NCBI GenBank assembly: GCA_947177175.1
Contig: CAMWTK010000001.1
Span: 1 to 64,000, forward strand
Reading direction: 5' to 3'
DNA length: 64,000 bases
Source: an uncultured Treponema sp.
Lineage (GTDB): Bacteria; Spirochaetota; Spirochaetia; Treponematales; Treponemataceae
Below, one piece after another: positions 44,057 to 52,462 of this stretch. The position numbers and the translations under genes are program-made. The notes beneath the pieces were generated by a model, which ran no database searches, was not told the origin of the DNA, and worked only from the letters and a program-made list of their open reading frames with translations. How positions within the stretch are numbered: position 1 is the stretch's first letter; every line of letters begins with the position of its first letter.

Positions 44057-44086
44057 TTGACAAAACCAAAACGGGGGGGGTAAAAT
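44057..44086 (+). promoter_or_regulatory. Poly-G spacer promoter upstream of the wbaP-like gene
   Basis: TTGACA, 18-bp spacer ending in eight G, TAAAAT. Losing one G gives the optimal 17 bp, gaining one gives 19. The transcript would carry a leader of about 95 bases with an inverted repeat near 44093-44121. The region 44017-44187 contains no gene. Confidence 0.7.
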
Positions 44087-44146
44087 ACAGGCGGGTTTTC
44101 TGCGGAACGCTCCGAAAAACGGGACTGCCGACATTCGGTTTAGATA

Positions 44147-44175
44147 TAGACAATCCACGCATATTGTTCTAAAAT
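44147..44175 (+). promoter_or_regulatory. Second, proximal promoter of the wbaP-like gene
   Basis: TAGACA, 17-bp spacer, TAAAAT; predicted start near 44182, six bases before the ATG at 44188. The AAGGA before the gene would be upstream of this start, so only the distal poly-G transcript would carry a ribosome site. Confidence 0.5.
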
Positions 44176-44187
44176 AAGGAAATCGCT

Positions 44188-45612
44188 ATGACAGAACAGG
44201 AATTGAAAGACGTTTTCCGACGGAAATATTACCGGACCAGTTCGTTCACTTCAGGCGTGTCGCTGATGATTACCGACGCGGTGTTCGTCATGCTTTCTAT
44301 CGGCGCAAGTTTTTTCATCATCAACCTCATCAACCACCACTGGATAAATTTCCGCTCGTTCGTGGAGTACGCCGCATACCTGCCGCCGACGCTCGCGGTG
44401 TTCTACGTGGCGGGACTGTACCCGGGCATCTCAATGCCGCCGGGCGAGGAAATCAAGAAATTCGCGCTCTGCGTGTTCTTCATATTCGCCGGCATCGCGC
44501 TCTCCATCACCGTGGAAGAGGCGGACGAGAAAATCCCGCTGGTCGCCGCGTTCCTGCTCGCAACGCCAATCGCATCCCTCGCGCTCCCGGTCAGCAGGGA
44601 AATCGCGCGGCACTTCTTCGTACGCCAGCGGTGGTTCGGCGTACCTGCCGTCATCTACGTGGACGGCGACAGCGGCAACATCATCATCACGCGCCTGCTG
44701 AACCGCCCCGACCTCGGCTACCGTCCGGCAATCATCATTGACGGCAGCGCGTCCGCCCCCTCCATGTTCATGGACGTACCCGTCTTTCCGCCGAACAAAG
44801 AAATCGCGGACTTCATCAGGCAGACGGGCATAAAAGTCGCCATCATCAGCGGGTACACGAAAGACACCACGGCAATCGATATGCACTACCGCTACACCAT
44901 CAATTTCCCGCGGACGCATGACAACAACACGATTACCACGTCGGTGCGCGACTTCGGCGGATTCCTCGGCTTCTCCTCGACGCACAACCTGACCAAAAAG
45001 GCCGCCCGCGCCATGAAACGCCTCGTCGATATCTTCCTCATCCTCCTGTCCGCGCCTCTCGTCATTCCGCTGACGCTCATCGTCGCGCTCATCATAAAGC
45101 GATCCGATCCCGGTCCGGTATTCTACGGGCATACCCGCGTCGGCAGGAACGGACGGTCGTTCAAATGCTGGAAATTCCGCTCAATGTGCGCCGACGCGGA
45201 CAAGCAGCTGGAAAAAATCCTCGCGGAGAGCCCGGAAATGCGCGCGGAATGGGAAAAAGACCGCAAACTGACGAACGACCCGCGCATCACCAAAATCGGC
45301 AAATTCCTGCGCAAGACGAGCATCGACGAGATTCCGCAGCTCTTCAACATTCTGACCGGCGAGATGAGCTTTATCGGGCCGCGGCCGGTCACCGAGCCGG
45401 AGCTGTCCAAGTACGGCGACAAGTCGCACCTGATCCTTTCCGTGCAGCCGGGGCTGAGCGGTATGTGGCAGATTTCCGGGCGGTCGGACACCGGCTATGA
45501 AGACCGCATCGTCCTCGACTCCTACTACATACAGAACTGGTCGATCTGGCTTGACCTGTGGATAATCATCAAGACGATTCATGTCGTCCTCAAGGGAAAA
45601 GGCGCGTACTGA
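44188..45612 (+). CDS. WbaP/WcaJ-like polyprenyl-phosphate sugar-1-P transferase
   Basis: A 474-aa membrane enzyme. The N-terminal half has about four membrane helices and a CoA-binding-like cytosolic domain; the C-terminal half is a bacterial sugar transferase domain with KRLVDIFLILLSAPLVIPLT, DPGPVFYGHTRVGRNGRSFKCWKFRSM, LRKTSIDEIPQLFNIL, MSFIGPRPVTEPE and QPGLSGMWQISGRS. It transfers the first sugar phosphate to undecaprenyl phosphate and so starts a surface glycan. Its stop overlaps the next gene's ATG (TGATG). Confidence 0.93.
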   Translation: MTEQELKDVFRRKYYRTSSFTSGVSLMITDAVFVMLSIGASFFIINLINHHWINFRSFVEYAAYLPPTLAVFYVAGLYPGISMPPGEEIKKFALCVFFIFAGIALSITVEEADEKIPLVAAFLLATPIASLALPVSREIARHFFVRQRWFGVPAVIYVDGDSGNIIITRLLNRPDLGYRPAIIIDGSASAPSMFMDVPVFPPNKEIADFIRQTGIKVAIISGYTKDTTAIDMHYRYTINFPRTHDNNTITTSVRDFGGFLGFSSTHNLTKKAARAMKRLVDIFLILLSAPLVIPLTLIVALIIKRSDPGPVFYGHTRVGRNGRSFKCWKFRSMCADADKQLEKILAESPEMRAEWEKDRKLTNDPRITKIGKFLRKTSIDEIPQLFNILTGEMSFIGPRPVTEPELSKYGDKSHLILSVQPGLSGMWQISGRSDTGYEDRIVLDSYYIQNWSIWLDLWIIIKTIHVVLKGKGAY

Positions 45613-47174
45613 TGAAACCGGCAGCCCCACTCGCAATCCTTGCCTGCCTGTTTGCGGCGCAGGCAGAGACATACCGCATAACCGATGTCGCGTATGACAT
45701 CACGGGAAAGACAAAGGAATATGCCATCCAGAATGCCGTTGATATCGACACGACGCGCGTGTTCAATTCTGCCGACGAGCTGGACGTATACGTGCAGGAC
45801 TTGCAGCAGCAGTTCAACAACCAGCGGGAATTTGAATCCGCCGCGGTCGAGACCATATACGGCAACACGGACGCCGAGGGCACGACCCCCGTCTCGCTGC
45901 GCGTCGTCACCAAGGATTCCTATAGTTTTATCGCCGTACCATACCCGAAGTACAATTCCAACGACGGCTTCGACTTCAAGCTCAAGATGAAGGACATGAA
46001 TTTCCTGGGCACGATGAGCATCATGGATTTTGACGTGAATTTCGCCATAGAAAATGACGAGGACGATTCCGAAAAGCACGATTATGTCGTCGGACTCAAT
46101 TTCTCCTACGACTATCCGTTCAAGCTCGGTCCGTTCAAGTCATCATGGAACAACAATTTCGGCATCAACTACACGTTCGGCACGACAAAGCCCGAATTCG
46201 ATGTCTCCACGGGGCTGTCCTTTGAGCTGCCGTTCGACCAGTTCTCGGTCTGCCTGTCGCTCACGCAGTCAGCCACCCGCGACGTTGACTACGAAAAATA
46301 CGGCGACGAGTTGTATTTTACGGAAGCCGCCGCGCTCTCGCTGCCGGTCACGCTCGCCAAAATCGACGGCTGGGGCAAAGTGAGCTGGACTCCCTCGCTC
46401 TCGTATGAGTGGAACTGGGACAAAAACGGCATCAACAAAGAAAACGACGATTTGAGCAGTCCGCTGCTTACCGTCGCGCACAGCGTCTCCACGTCCCGCG
46501 TGGACTGGATCGGCAATTTCAGGGACGGGCTTTCCGTGGAGCTGGGGCAGTCAATCGGCTATAATTTTCAGCGCAAAGAATTCGTCCCCAAAGTGTGGGC
46601 GACTTTCATGGGCTACAAGGCGTTTTCCTACGTCGGCGTGACCGGGCGGCTGTACGGATTTGCCATGCACAACGGCGACGAAGAAATCGGCTCGCTCCTG
46701 CGCGGCATCCGGGACAACGTGAAGTACGCCAGCGACGACGCAAAGCTCAGCGCGAAAAAGGCGGCGGAAGTTCCCGCAGCGTTCGTGGCGAACATCGACG
46801 TTCCGATTCATATCGTAACGACGCACTGGAACGACTGGTTCGCCGCGCTGTTCGGCGAGGACGCGGGCATAACGCGCGCGCTCAGGTTCATGCGCTACCT
46901 CGATTTTGAACTGCAGTTCTCGCCGTTCATCGACATCGCGCTCACCAAAAACGCCGCGACCGGACGGCTGTTCAGCATACAGGATGGATTTTATACGGGC
47001 GGACTTGAAGTGCTTGTGTTCCCGGCAAAATGGCGGAGCCTTGAAATCCGCGCGAGCGTCGGCGTTGACGTGGGAAGAAAAATCATCCACAAAATCGTGC
47101 CCAAGTTAATCGACACCAACTGGCGGCATGGCTCTGCCTATGAAATTTCCGTCGGTATCGGACTGCACTACTGA
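45612..47174 (+). CDS. Predicted outer-membrane beta-barrel protein
   Basis: A 520-aa protein with signal peptide MKPAAPLAILACLFAAQAE. Residues about 20-110 (YRITDVAYDITGKTKEYAIQ ... FNNQREFESAAVE) look like a POTRA-type module, and the rest alternates as amphipathic strands ending in an aromatic residue (ISVGIGLHY), as in outer-membrane barrels. This suggests an Omp85-like or porin-like product. It is coupled to the glycan-initiating transferase by a one-base overlap, which hints at a role in exporting or anchoring the glycan. The last seven bases overlap the convergent gene. Confidence 0.7.
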   Translation: MKPAAPLAILACLFAAQAETYRITDVAYDITGKTKEYAIQNAVDIDTTRVFNSADELDVYVQDLQQQFNNQREFESAAVETIYGNTDAEGTTPVSLRVVTKDSYSFIAVPYPKYNSNDGFDFKLKMKDMNFLGTMSIMDFDVNFAIENDEDDSEKHDYVVGLNFSYDYPFKLGPFKSSWNNNFGINYTFGTTKPEFDVSTGLSFELPFDQFSVCLSLTQSATRDVDYEKYGDELYFTEAAALSLPVTLAKIDGWGKVSWTPSLSYEWNWDKNGINKENDDLSSPLLTVAHSVSTSRVDWIGNFRDGLSVELGQSIGYNFQRKEFVPKVWATFMGYKAFSYVGVTGRLYGFAMHNGDEEIGSLLRGIRDNVKYASDDAKLSAKKAAEVPAAFVANIDVPIHIVTTHWNDWFAALFGEDAGITRALRFMRYLDFELQFSPFIDIALTKNAATGRLFSIQDGFYTGGLEVLVFPAKWRSLEIRASVGVDVGRKIIHKIVPKLIDTNWRHGSAYEISVGIGLHY

Positions 47175-48271
47175 TTACTGATAGAACGCAGCCGGTTTGC
47201 CGCCTCTTCGCGCCAGTACGCATCGGGCATGGACTCCGCCATGATTGCGTACAGCGTCCGCGCAAAAACCGTATCGCCCCGCGCGGCAACGCGCCCGGCA
47301 AACTGGAACATCAAATCCCACACGTGCATCCGGCTTCCCCACTCCACAATGTCCGCGTACCGTGCCGTCTGCCTCAGAAACGCGCCGTAATCGGTATAGG
47401 AAAAACTGGCATCGCGCTCGTCGAGCGATCCTAAGATATGCGTGAATGCCTCTATCGTACCGAGCGCGGCACATTTGAGCGCCTGCTCAGCCTCGCCGTT
47501 GCGCTCGTAGATGTTCCCCAGCTCATACAAAGCCCGCAAAGAATGGTGCGGCTCACAGCGGAACAGCATGAAAAACCGCTCCACGTGCTTTTCGGTATCG
47601 TAATCAATGGTGCGCACCAACGCCATCAGCAGCACCTCGTCCTTGAAATTCGGATCGTTGTCCAAAATCAGCAGTAACGTCTGCTCGTACACCTCGTCCT
47701 TTTTCTGCTGCTTGGCAAGGTCAGCCATCGCATACAGAATGTCGAACAATTCTTCGGGAATGTCAAGATACGCCGATTCCTTGCGCGCGCGCTCGTAAAA
47801 ATCAAGCGCGATGTCGAACTCGCCCTCCAGCTGATAAATCCTACCGATCAGAAAATCCGCCTCCGGGTAGACAGCCTTTTCCTTTATCCAAGAGACCATC
47901 CGATCGACGGAACGAGAGAAATAGTCTTGCCCGAACCGCCTCAGATACCGGTTGATAATGGCAATCGCCTCGTATTCGTCGCGCTCGCCGAGCACCGCAA
48001 GCACGTCCCGAAAGTCCGTCCCCACCCGCTTGACGGCACGGGGCGACAGCGCATTCTCCAAAACAGAGGTCTCGTATTCGGCTTCCGCGTTGCGGAGATC
48101 CTTCGCCTTGTTTGCCAGCTGCAACGCGTTCCCGTAAAGCCCCGCGTCAAAGGCGACGACCGCCTCCTCGAACACCCGATAGGCAAATACGTCCTGAGGC
48201 TTTTTGGGCGCGCGCGCAAACGACACCGCCACAGACAAAGCAAAATAGATAACCGCCGCCGTTTTTTTCAT
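47168..48271 (-). CDS. Exported TPR-like helical repeat protein (367 aa)
   Basis: The start at 48271 gives a signal peptide MKKTAAVIYFALSVAVSFARA. The remainder is all-helical with TPR-like periodicity: YRVFEEAVVAFDAGLYGNALQLANKA, ADFLIGRIYQLEGEFDIALDFYERA, ELFDILYAMADLAKQQ and LYELGNIYERNGEAEQALKCA. It is probably a periplasmic scaffold protein. Its ATG overlaps the ispG stop (ATGA). The long upstream frame in the track is an extension and not used. Confidence 0.82.
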   Translation of the reverse strand: MKKTAAVIYFALSVAVSFARAPKKPQDVFAYRVFEEAVVAFDAGLYGNALQLANKAKDLRNAEAEYETSVLENALSPRAVKRVGTDFRDVLAVLGERDEYEAIAIINRYLRRFGQDYFSRSVDRMVSWIKEKAVYPEADFLIGRIYQLEGEFDIALDFYERARKESAYLDIPEELFDILYAMADLAKQQKKDEVYEQTLLLILDNDPNFKDEVLLMALVRTIDYDTEKHVERFFMLFRCEPHHSLRALYELGNIYERNGEAEQALKCAALGTIEAFTHILGSLDERDASFSYTDYGAFLRQTARYADIVEWGSRMHVWDLMFQFAGRVAARGDTVFARTLYAIMAESMPDAYWREEAANRLRSISNQ

Positions 48272-49362
48272 AGCGAGTCCAATTCCTCTCTGAATACAGT
48301 ATCGGCATCCTTTTCGTCCACCGTGCGCACTATTTTCCCCTTTTTGAAGATAATCGCGCGCCCGTCTCCGCCCGCAATCCCGATGTCGGCGTGTTTTCCT
48401 TCTCCCGGTCCATTCACCACGCAGCCCATGACCGCGACGGTAATGTCCTTTTTCATGGACAGCAGCTCCTGCTGCCAACGGTCCACAAACCCGTGCACGT
48501 CAAAGCCGATCCTTCCGCAGCGCGGGCAGGAGATAATCTGCACGCCGCCCGTACGCAGCGCGCATTCTTTGAGGATAGTCACTCCCGTGCAGATTTCGTT
48601 TTCGGGCGTGGAAGAAAGGCTCACGCGGATAGTCGAGCCGATTCCCTGTTTGAGCAAATGCGTCAGCGCCATCGTGCTTTTTACCACGCCGATAATCAGC
48701 GGTCCCGCCTCGGTCACGCCCAGATGCAGCGGAATATCATACTTGCTCGCAAAAGCCTCGTTCGCCTCAATCGTCTCCTGTACGCTCGAGGCCTTCATGC
48801 TCACCACCACCTGATCGAAGTGCAGCTCGTCGAACACGGCGACCTCACGCGCGGCCGCCGCGCACAGCGCAAGCGCGCGGGTCATCCTGCCCTCCGCAAC
48901 CTGATCCGCCAGATCTTTCGGCAGGCTTCCCGAATTTACGCCAATCCGTATGGCAACGCCCTTGTCCTTGCAGGCATTCACCACGGCTTCCACGTTCTCG
49001 CGCTTTCCGATATTCCCCGGATTGATCCTGATAGCGGCGACCGGGCCTTCCAGCGACGCAAGCGCAAGCCGGTAGTCAAAATGAATGTCCGCAATGAGCG
49101 GCACGGGAGCGTATTTGCAGATTTCCTTAAAACTTTCCGCGCTCGCCATGTCAGGAACGGCAAATCGGATAACATCACAGCCAAGGGATTGCATATTACC
49201 CATGCGGTCGATGATACGGGAAAGGGCACTACTGTCGTCCTTAACGCCAATAATGCCCTCTTTCCACATGGTCTGCACCGTAACCGGGGCGTTACCCCCG
49301 ATTGCGATGCGTTTCGTTTCCCCCTGACCGCCAATCGTGACGACTCTAGGAGTTCTGTACAT
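48268..49362 (-). CDS. ispG: 4-hydroxy-3-methylbut-2-enyl diphosphate synthase
   Basis: A 364-aa IspG (GcpE), the Fe-S enzyme that converts MEcPP to HMBPP in the non-mevalonate isoprenoid route. It begins YRTPRVVTIGG, has PLIADIHFDYRLAL, AIRINPGNIG, VVSMKASSV and the cluster Cys in SCPRCGRIGFDV and AVMGCVVNGPGE. The ATG at 49362 is preferred to a TTG at 49386 that overlaps atpK. It follows atpK by 16 bp and is likely part of the V-ATPase transcript. Confidence 0.96.
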   Translation of the reverse strand: MYRTPRVVTIGGQGETKRIAIGGNAPVTVQTMWKEGIIGVKDDSSALSRIIDRMGNMQSLGCDVIRFAVPDMASAESFKEICKYAPVPLIADIHFDYRLALASLEGPVAAIRINPGNIGKRENVEAVVNACKDKGVAIRIGVNSGSLPKDLADQVAEGRMTRALALCAAAAREVAVFDELHFDQVVVSMKASSVQETIEANEAFASKYDIPLHLGVTEAGPLIIGVVKSTMALTHLLKQGIGSTIRVSLSSTPENEICTGVTILKECALRTGGVQIISCPRCGRIGFDVHGFVDRWQQELLSMKKDITVAVMGCVVNGPGEGKHADIGIAGGDGRAIIFKKGKIVRTVDEKDADTVFREELDSL

Positions 49363-49378
49363 AGTGTCCCGTTCCGGC

Positions 49379-49813
49379 TCACGCAATCATGCCGAATACC
49401 ATGGCGAACAGCGCGATAGTCTCACACAGACCGACGACCATGATATAGTTGGTAAAGCCCTTGCCCGTCTCTGCCAGCGCGTCAGAGCCAGCGGCACCCG
49501 CCTTGCCCTGCGAAACGGCAGACATACACATCGCAAGACCACACGCAATGCCCAAGCCCAGATAGAAAAGCTGCGTCGCAACATCGGCACCAGCAGAAGC
49601 GACCTTGAGCGTGTTCATCAGCAGAAATCCGTAGATTGTCTGCGTCAGCGGCGCGCCCGCAAAGACGACCAGCAGGAACGGCGCCGCTTTGTTCGCCTGA
49701 TAGCAGCGTTTCCACGCACCGATCGCAGCCTGTCCTGCAATGCCGATTCCGATTGCACTGCCCATAGCGGCAATACCCATAACCAAGCCTGCGCCCAAAA
49801 TACCCCAGTTCAT
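49379..49813 (-). CDS. atpK: V-type ATPase subunit K (rotor ring)
   Basis: A 144-aa, four-helix proteolipid, the ion-carrying ring subunit. The ion-binding Glu lies in helix 4 (VGLCETIALF). Helix 2 reads APLTQTIYGF and helix 3 ends SAVSQGKAG, so Thr-Gln, Gln and Glu match the residues that bind sodium in Enterococcus hirae NtpK. AAGGAG precedes the ATG. A 73-bp gap to atpI holds a hairpin and a promoter, which would help make the extra K copies the ring needs. Confidence 0.94.
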   Translation of the reverse strand: MNWGILGAGLVMGIAAMGSAIGIGIAGQAAIGAWKRCYQANKAAPFLLVVFAGAPLTQTIYGFLLMNTLKVASAGADVATQLFYLGLGIACGLAMCMSAVSQGKAGAAGSDALAETGKGFTNYIMVVGLCETIALFAMVFGMIA

Positions 49814-49845
49814 AAAAACTCCTTCAACGGCCTCTCACCGTCAAT

Positions 49846-49874
49846 TGTATACGAAATATTTTCAGGGGAAGCAA
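49846..49874 (-). promoter_or_regulatory. Internal promoter for atpK
   Basis: Minus-strand TTGCTT, 17-bp spacer, TATACA; predicted start near 49839, leader of about 26 bases with AAGGAG. It overlaps the intercistronic hairpin. Confidence 0.5.
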
Positions 49875-49882
49875 CCTTCCCC
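49865..49882 (-). terminator. Intercistronic hairpin between atpI and atpK
   Basis: GGGGAAG and CTTCCCC form a seven-bp stem with a four-base loop, directly after the atpI stop. Only TGAAAATATTT follows on the minus strand, so it is a weak terminator or an mRNA-stabilising/processing structure rather than a full stop. Confidence 0.5.
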
Positions 49883-49886
49883 GTCA

Positions 49887-51809
49887 TTACTTATCCGAAA
49901 ACGGCCTGAATTTCGAGCCGCTCCACGTCATGCCCAAGTGCTGGCTGAATTCCAGCGTATTCAGGCGCACGCCATGAACGATAACTGAAAGCAAGTTCAG
50001 TATCATATTCAGCCCGTGCCCGAATACCAGCAAAATCACGCCGAACACAAAGAGTGCCATTTTCCCAAACATCGGTCCTGCCATCGTGTTGACGGTACTG
50101 CTGATTGCCGCACCCGCCAGCGCGACCGCCCACAGGCGGATGTAGGAGACAATATCGCTGAACTGGTTCACCACGCCCAGCAACACGGAAATAATGTTCT
50201 TCACGCTCTCAAGGATGGACTTGCCCACACTGCCCTCGTAATTCGCAAAGACAAAGTTGAGGACAAAGCCCAAGCCCAGCACCCCCAGACAGATGAACGG
50301 CAACGGGAAATCGCAGACAAACAGCGTATGCTCCGTAATTCCCAGCGGAAAACGCACGCTGTCCACCACCATATTCATGACGACATAGAACATTCCCCAA
50401 ATCATGAAGAGCGACCCCATGTCGCCAAAGAATTTCAGGCTTCGGCGATCCGCCACCATGCACTTGAGGTGCGCGATGCTCAGCTGGATAAGCGCGAGCG
50501 CGAAGCAGAAGATTTTCTGATTCGTGTTCGCCACGTCAGGCGACCCGCTCTTTGCCGCAGAGAACGGCGCGAACGAAATGTCCTTCAACAGTGGCGGCAG
50601 TTTTTCCGGCTCGATGCCGAACCAAGAGCAAGTGACCACGCCCCAGCCCATCGTACACAGCCCGAGCAATGTCACCAGTACGCCCAGCGAACGTCCGCCT
50701 TTCTTGCTTTTTGCCAAAGCGACTAAGCCCGCAATCGTAATCAGCGCGCCGTAGCAGGCATCGCCAAAAATCATCGCAAAGAAAATGCAGAAGAACAGCA
50801 GGAACCAGCCCGAAATATCGAACTCGCGGTAGCCCGGCGTTACGTCAAGGAAGTCCGTCAGCGGATAAATCACGCTCACGAGCCTGTTGTTCTTGAGCTT
50901 CGTCGGCACGAACTCATCTTCCGAAGGCTCTCCGACCGCCAAACCCCAGTTCGCTTCCTTTGCGGCCGCCTGCAACGTCGCCAAATCGTCCACCGGCACA
51001 AAGCCCGTCACCCAGGCAAGCGGAACGGATGTTTGCGGCAAAGCCGCCTCATCGTCTCCCGCCGCCTTGCTTTCGTAGCCCATGCCGCTGTAAATATTCT
51101 CAAATTCGATGTCCTTCGCAAGCAAAGGCACATAACGCTTGAGCGAATCCACATACTGCACGCTGTCAGCAACCTGCGCGTCAATCGCGGCAATCTGCTT
51201 CTGGCAGTCCGCAATTTCCTGCGTCAGCTCCGCCGTCGATTTTTGCGGCAACACCACCTGATACGCCTCCGGCGGCATACCCACGGGACGGTCGGCATCC
51301 GCGCTGTCCGCAATGAGCAGAAAACGAGCCTTCGCCTTGTCGCGGTTGACAAGCAACGTCCGCGCGTCTGCGCCAATCGCATGGTATTTGGCAAGCGGAA
51401 TCTCATAGAGCGACACGTACACGCCTTTTTCCGCGAGCGCGGCAATTTCTTCGGGAACAACACTGCCCCAGCCCGAAAGCCGCTCCAACTCATTGCGGTT
51501 CGCCGTAATGCGGTCGTAGCAGCTCTTCTTTTGCTCCGCCTGCTGCACGAGCGTCGCGGCAAGCTCTAGCGCGGCATCTTTTTCCAAGTCTTTCTGATGC
51601 TTCAGCACCTTTTTGGGAACTTTGGTATCTGACAACAGCGAAATCGCCTTTGCCAGCTTGTTGCTCTGGTCGCGGTAGGTCTGCAGCTCGTCACTTGCCC
51701 CCTGCACGTCCTCCAGCTGCACCACGCCGAGCTTGCGCAGACGGCGCAACGCCTCTTTCCGCTCTTTCTCAAGGACGACGAGCGCGATTTTCTTCATGGG
51801 AACTATCAT
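49887..51809 (-). CDS. atpI: V-type ATPase subunit I (stator a-subunit)
   Basis: A 640-aa protein with a long coiled-coil N-terminal half (KKIALVVLEKERKEALRRLRKLGVVQLEDV) and a C-terminal half with about seven membrane helices, including FFAMIFGDACYGALITIAGL and SYIRLWAVALAGAAIS, whose Arg faces the rotor ring. The start at 51809 overlaps the atpD stop by four bases; an internal ATG at 51797 (MKKIAL) is also possible. Confidence 0.93.
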   Translation of the reverse strand: MIVPMKKIALVVLEKERKEALRRLRKLGVVQLEDVQGASDELQTYRDQSNKLAKAISLLSDTKVPKKVLKHQKDLEKDAALELAATLVQQAEQKKSCYDRITANRNELERLSGWGSVVPEEIAALAEKGVYVSLYEIPLAKYHAIGADARTLLVNRDKAKARFLLIADSADADRPVGMPPEAYQVVLPQKSTAELTQEIADCQKQIAAIDAQVADSVQYVDSLKRYVPLLAKDIEFENIYSGMGYESKAAGDDEAALPQTSVPLAWVTGFVPVDDLATLQAAAKEANWGLAVGEPSEDEFVPTKLKNNRLVSVIYPLTDFLDVTPGYREFDISGWFLLFFCIFFAMIFGDACYGALITIAGLVALAKSKKGGRSLGVLVTLLGLCTMGWGVVTCSWFGIEPEKLPPLLKDISFAPFSAAKSGSPDVANTNQKIFCFALALIQLSIAHLKCMVADRRSLKFFGDMGSLFMIWGMFYVVMNMVVDSVRFPLGITEHTLFVCDFPLPFICLGVLGLGFVLNFVFANYEGSVGKSILESVKNIISVLLGVVNQFSDIVSYIRLWAVALAGAAISSTVNTMAGPMFGKMALFVFGVILLVFGHGLNMILNLLSVIVHGVRLNTLEFSQHLGMTWSGSKFRPFSDK

Positions 51810-52450
51810 GCGTCAGCCCCCTCATCCGCACCAATGGCGTTTTCGGCGGCGGCATTGCGCGCGTCAATCTTCTTTTTGGAGATTTTTGACCGCACGACCG
51901 CACTGACCTGCTGATCGCCCAAGTATACCGATATTTTCTTGATATTCTGCTTCGCTTCAGGAATTTTCACTTTCTCAAACAAGTTGACGCGCTGTGTCGT
52001 CGTCCGCAGCTCACGGGAAAGCAGGCGCACCTGCTCGTCAAGCACGCTCGCTTCCAAATCCAGCGACAGCGCTTTCTCCATGCGGTCGGCGGCCAAGTCA
52101 ATCCACAGCGGGGTCGCATACAAGTCGTAATCGCCGCGGCTGAACTCCGCGCCTTCATACACGGGAATGTTCACGCCGGCAATGTTGCCGATTCCTTTCT
52201 TGATGTTGCGCACCGTCACCATGTCGGGCGTAAAGGCATTCTCCTCCCCGAACACGCTGATCCACACCTTGAATTCTTTTTCAAGCTGCACACGCTGCTC
52301 GCGGACTGCCTTCGCCTTCGCGTCAATCGTCCGAATTTCGGTCTGAAGCTGCTGTTTTTTGAGCGTGAGCGTCGGAAGATAACGCTGGTACATTTTCAGC
52401 GAGTCTTTCTGCGCTTTCTGCTCGTTTTTAGTCAGCTTAATCTTCGCCAT
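51806..52450 (-). CDS. atpD: V-type ATPase subunit D (central shaft)
   Basis: A 214-aa, mostly alpha-helical protein. Its start, AKIKLTKNEQKAQKDSLKMYQRYLPTLTLKKQQLQ, and C-terminal half (RRTTQRVNLFEKVKIPEAKQNIKKI) match subunit D, whose coiled coil forms the rotating shaft. The last 20 residues are acidic and Ala-rich. It follows atpB by 12 bp. Confidence 0.93.
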   Translation of the reverse strand: MAKIKLTKNEQKAQKDSLKMYQRYLPTLTLKKQQLQTEIRTIDAKAKAVREQRVQLEKEFKVWISVFGEENAFTPDMVTVRNIKKGIGNIAGVNIPVYEGAEFSRGDYDLYATPLWIDLAADRMEKALSLDLEASVLDEQVRLLSRELRTTTQRVNLFEKVKIPEAKQNIKKISVYLGDQQVSAVVRSKISKKKIDARNAAAENAIGADEGADA

Positions 52451-52462
52451 GCCGTGCCCCGA

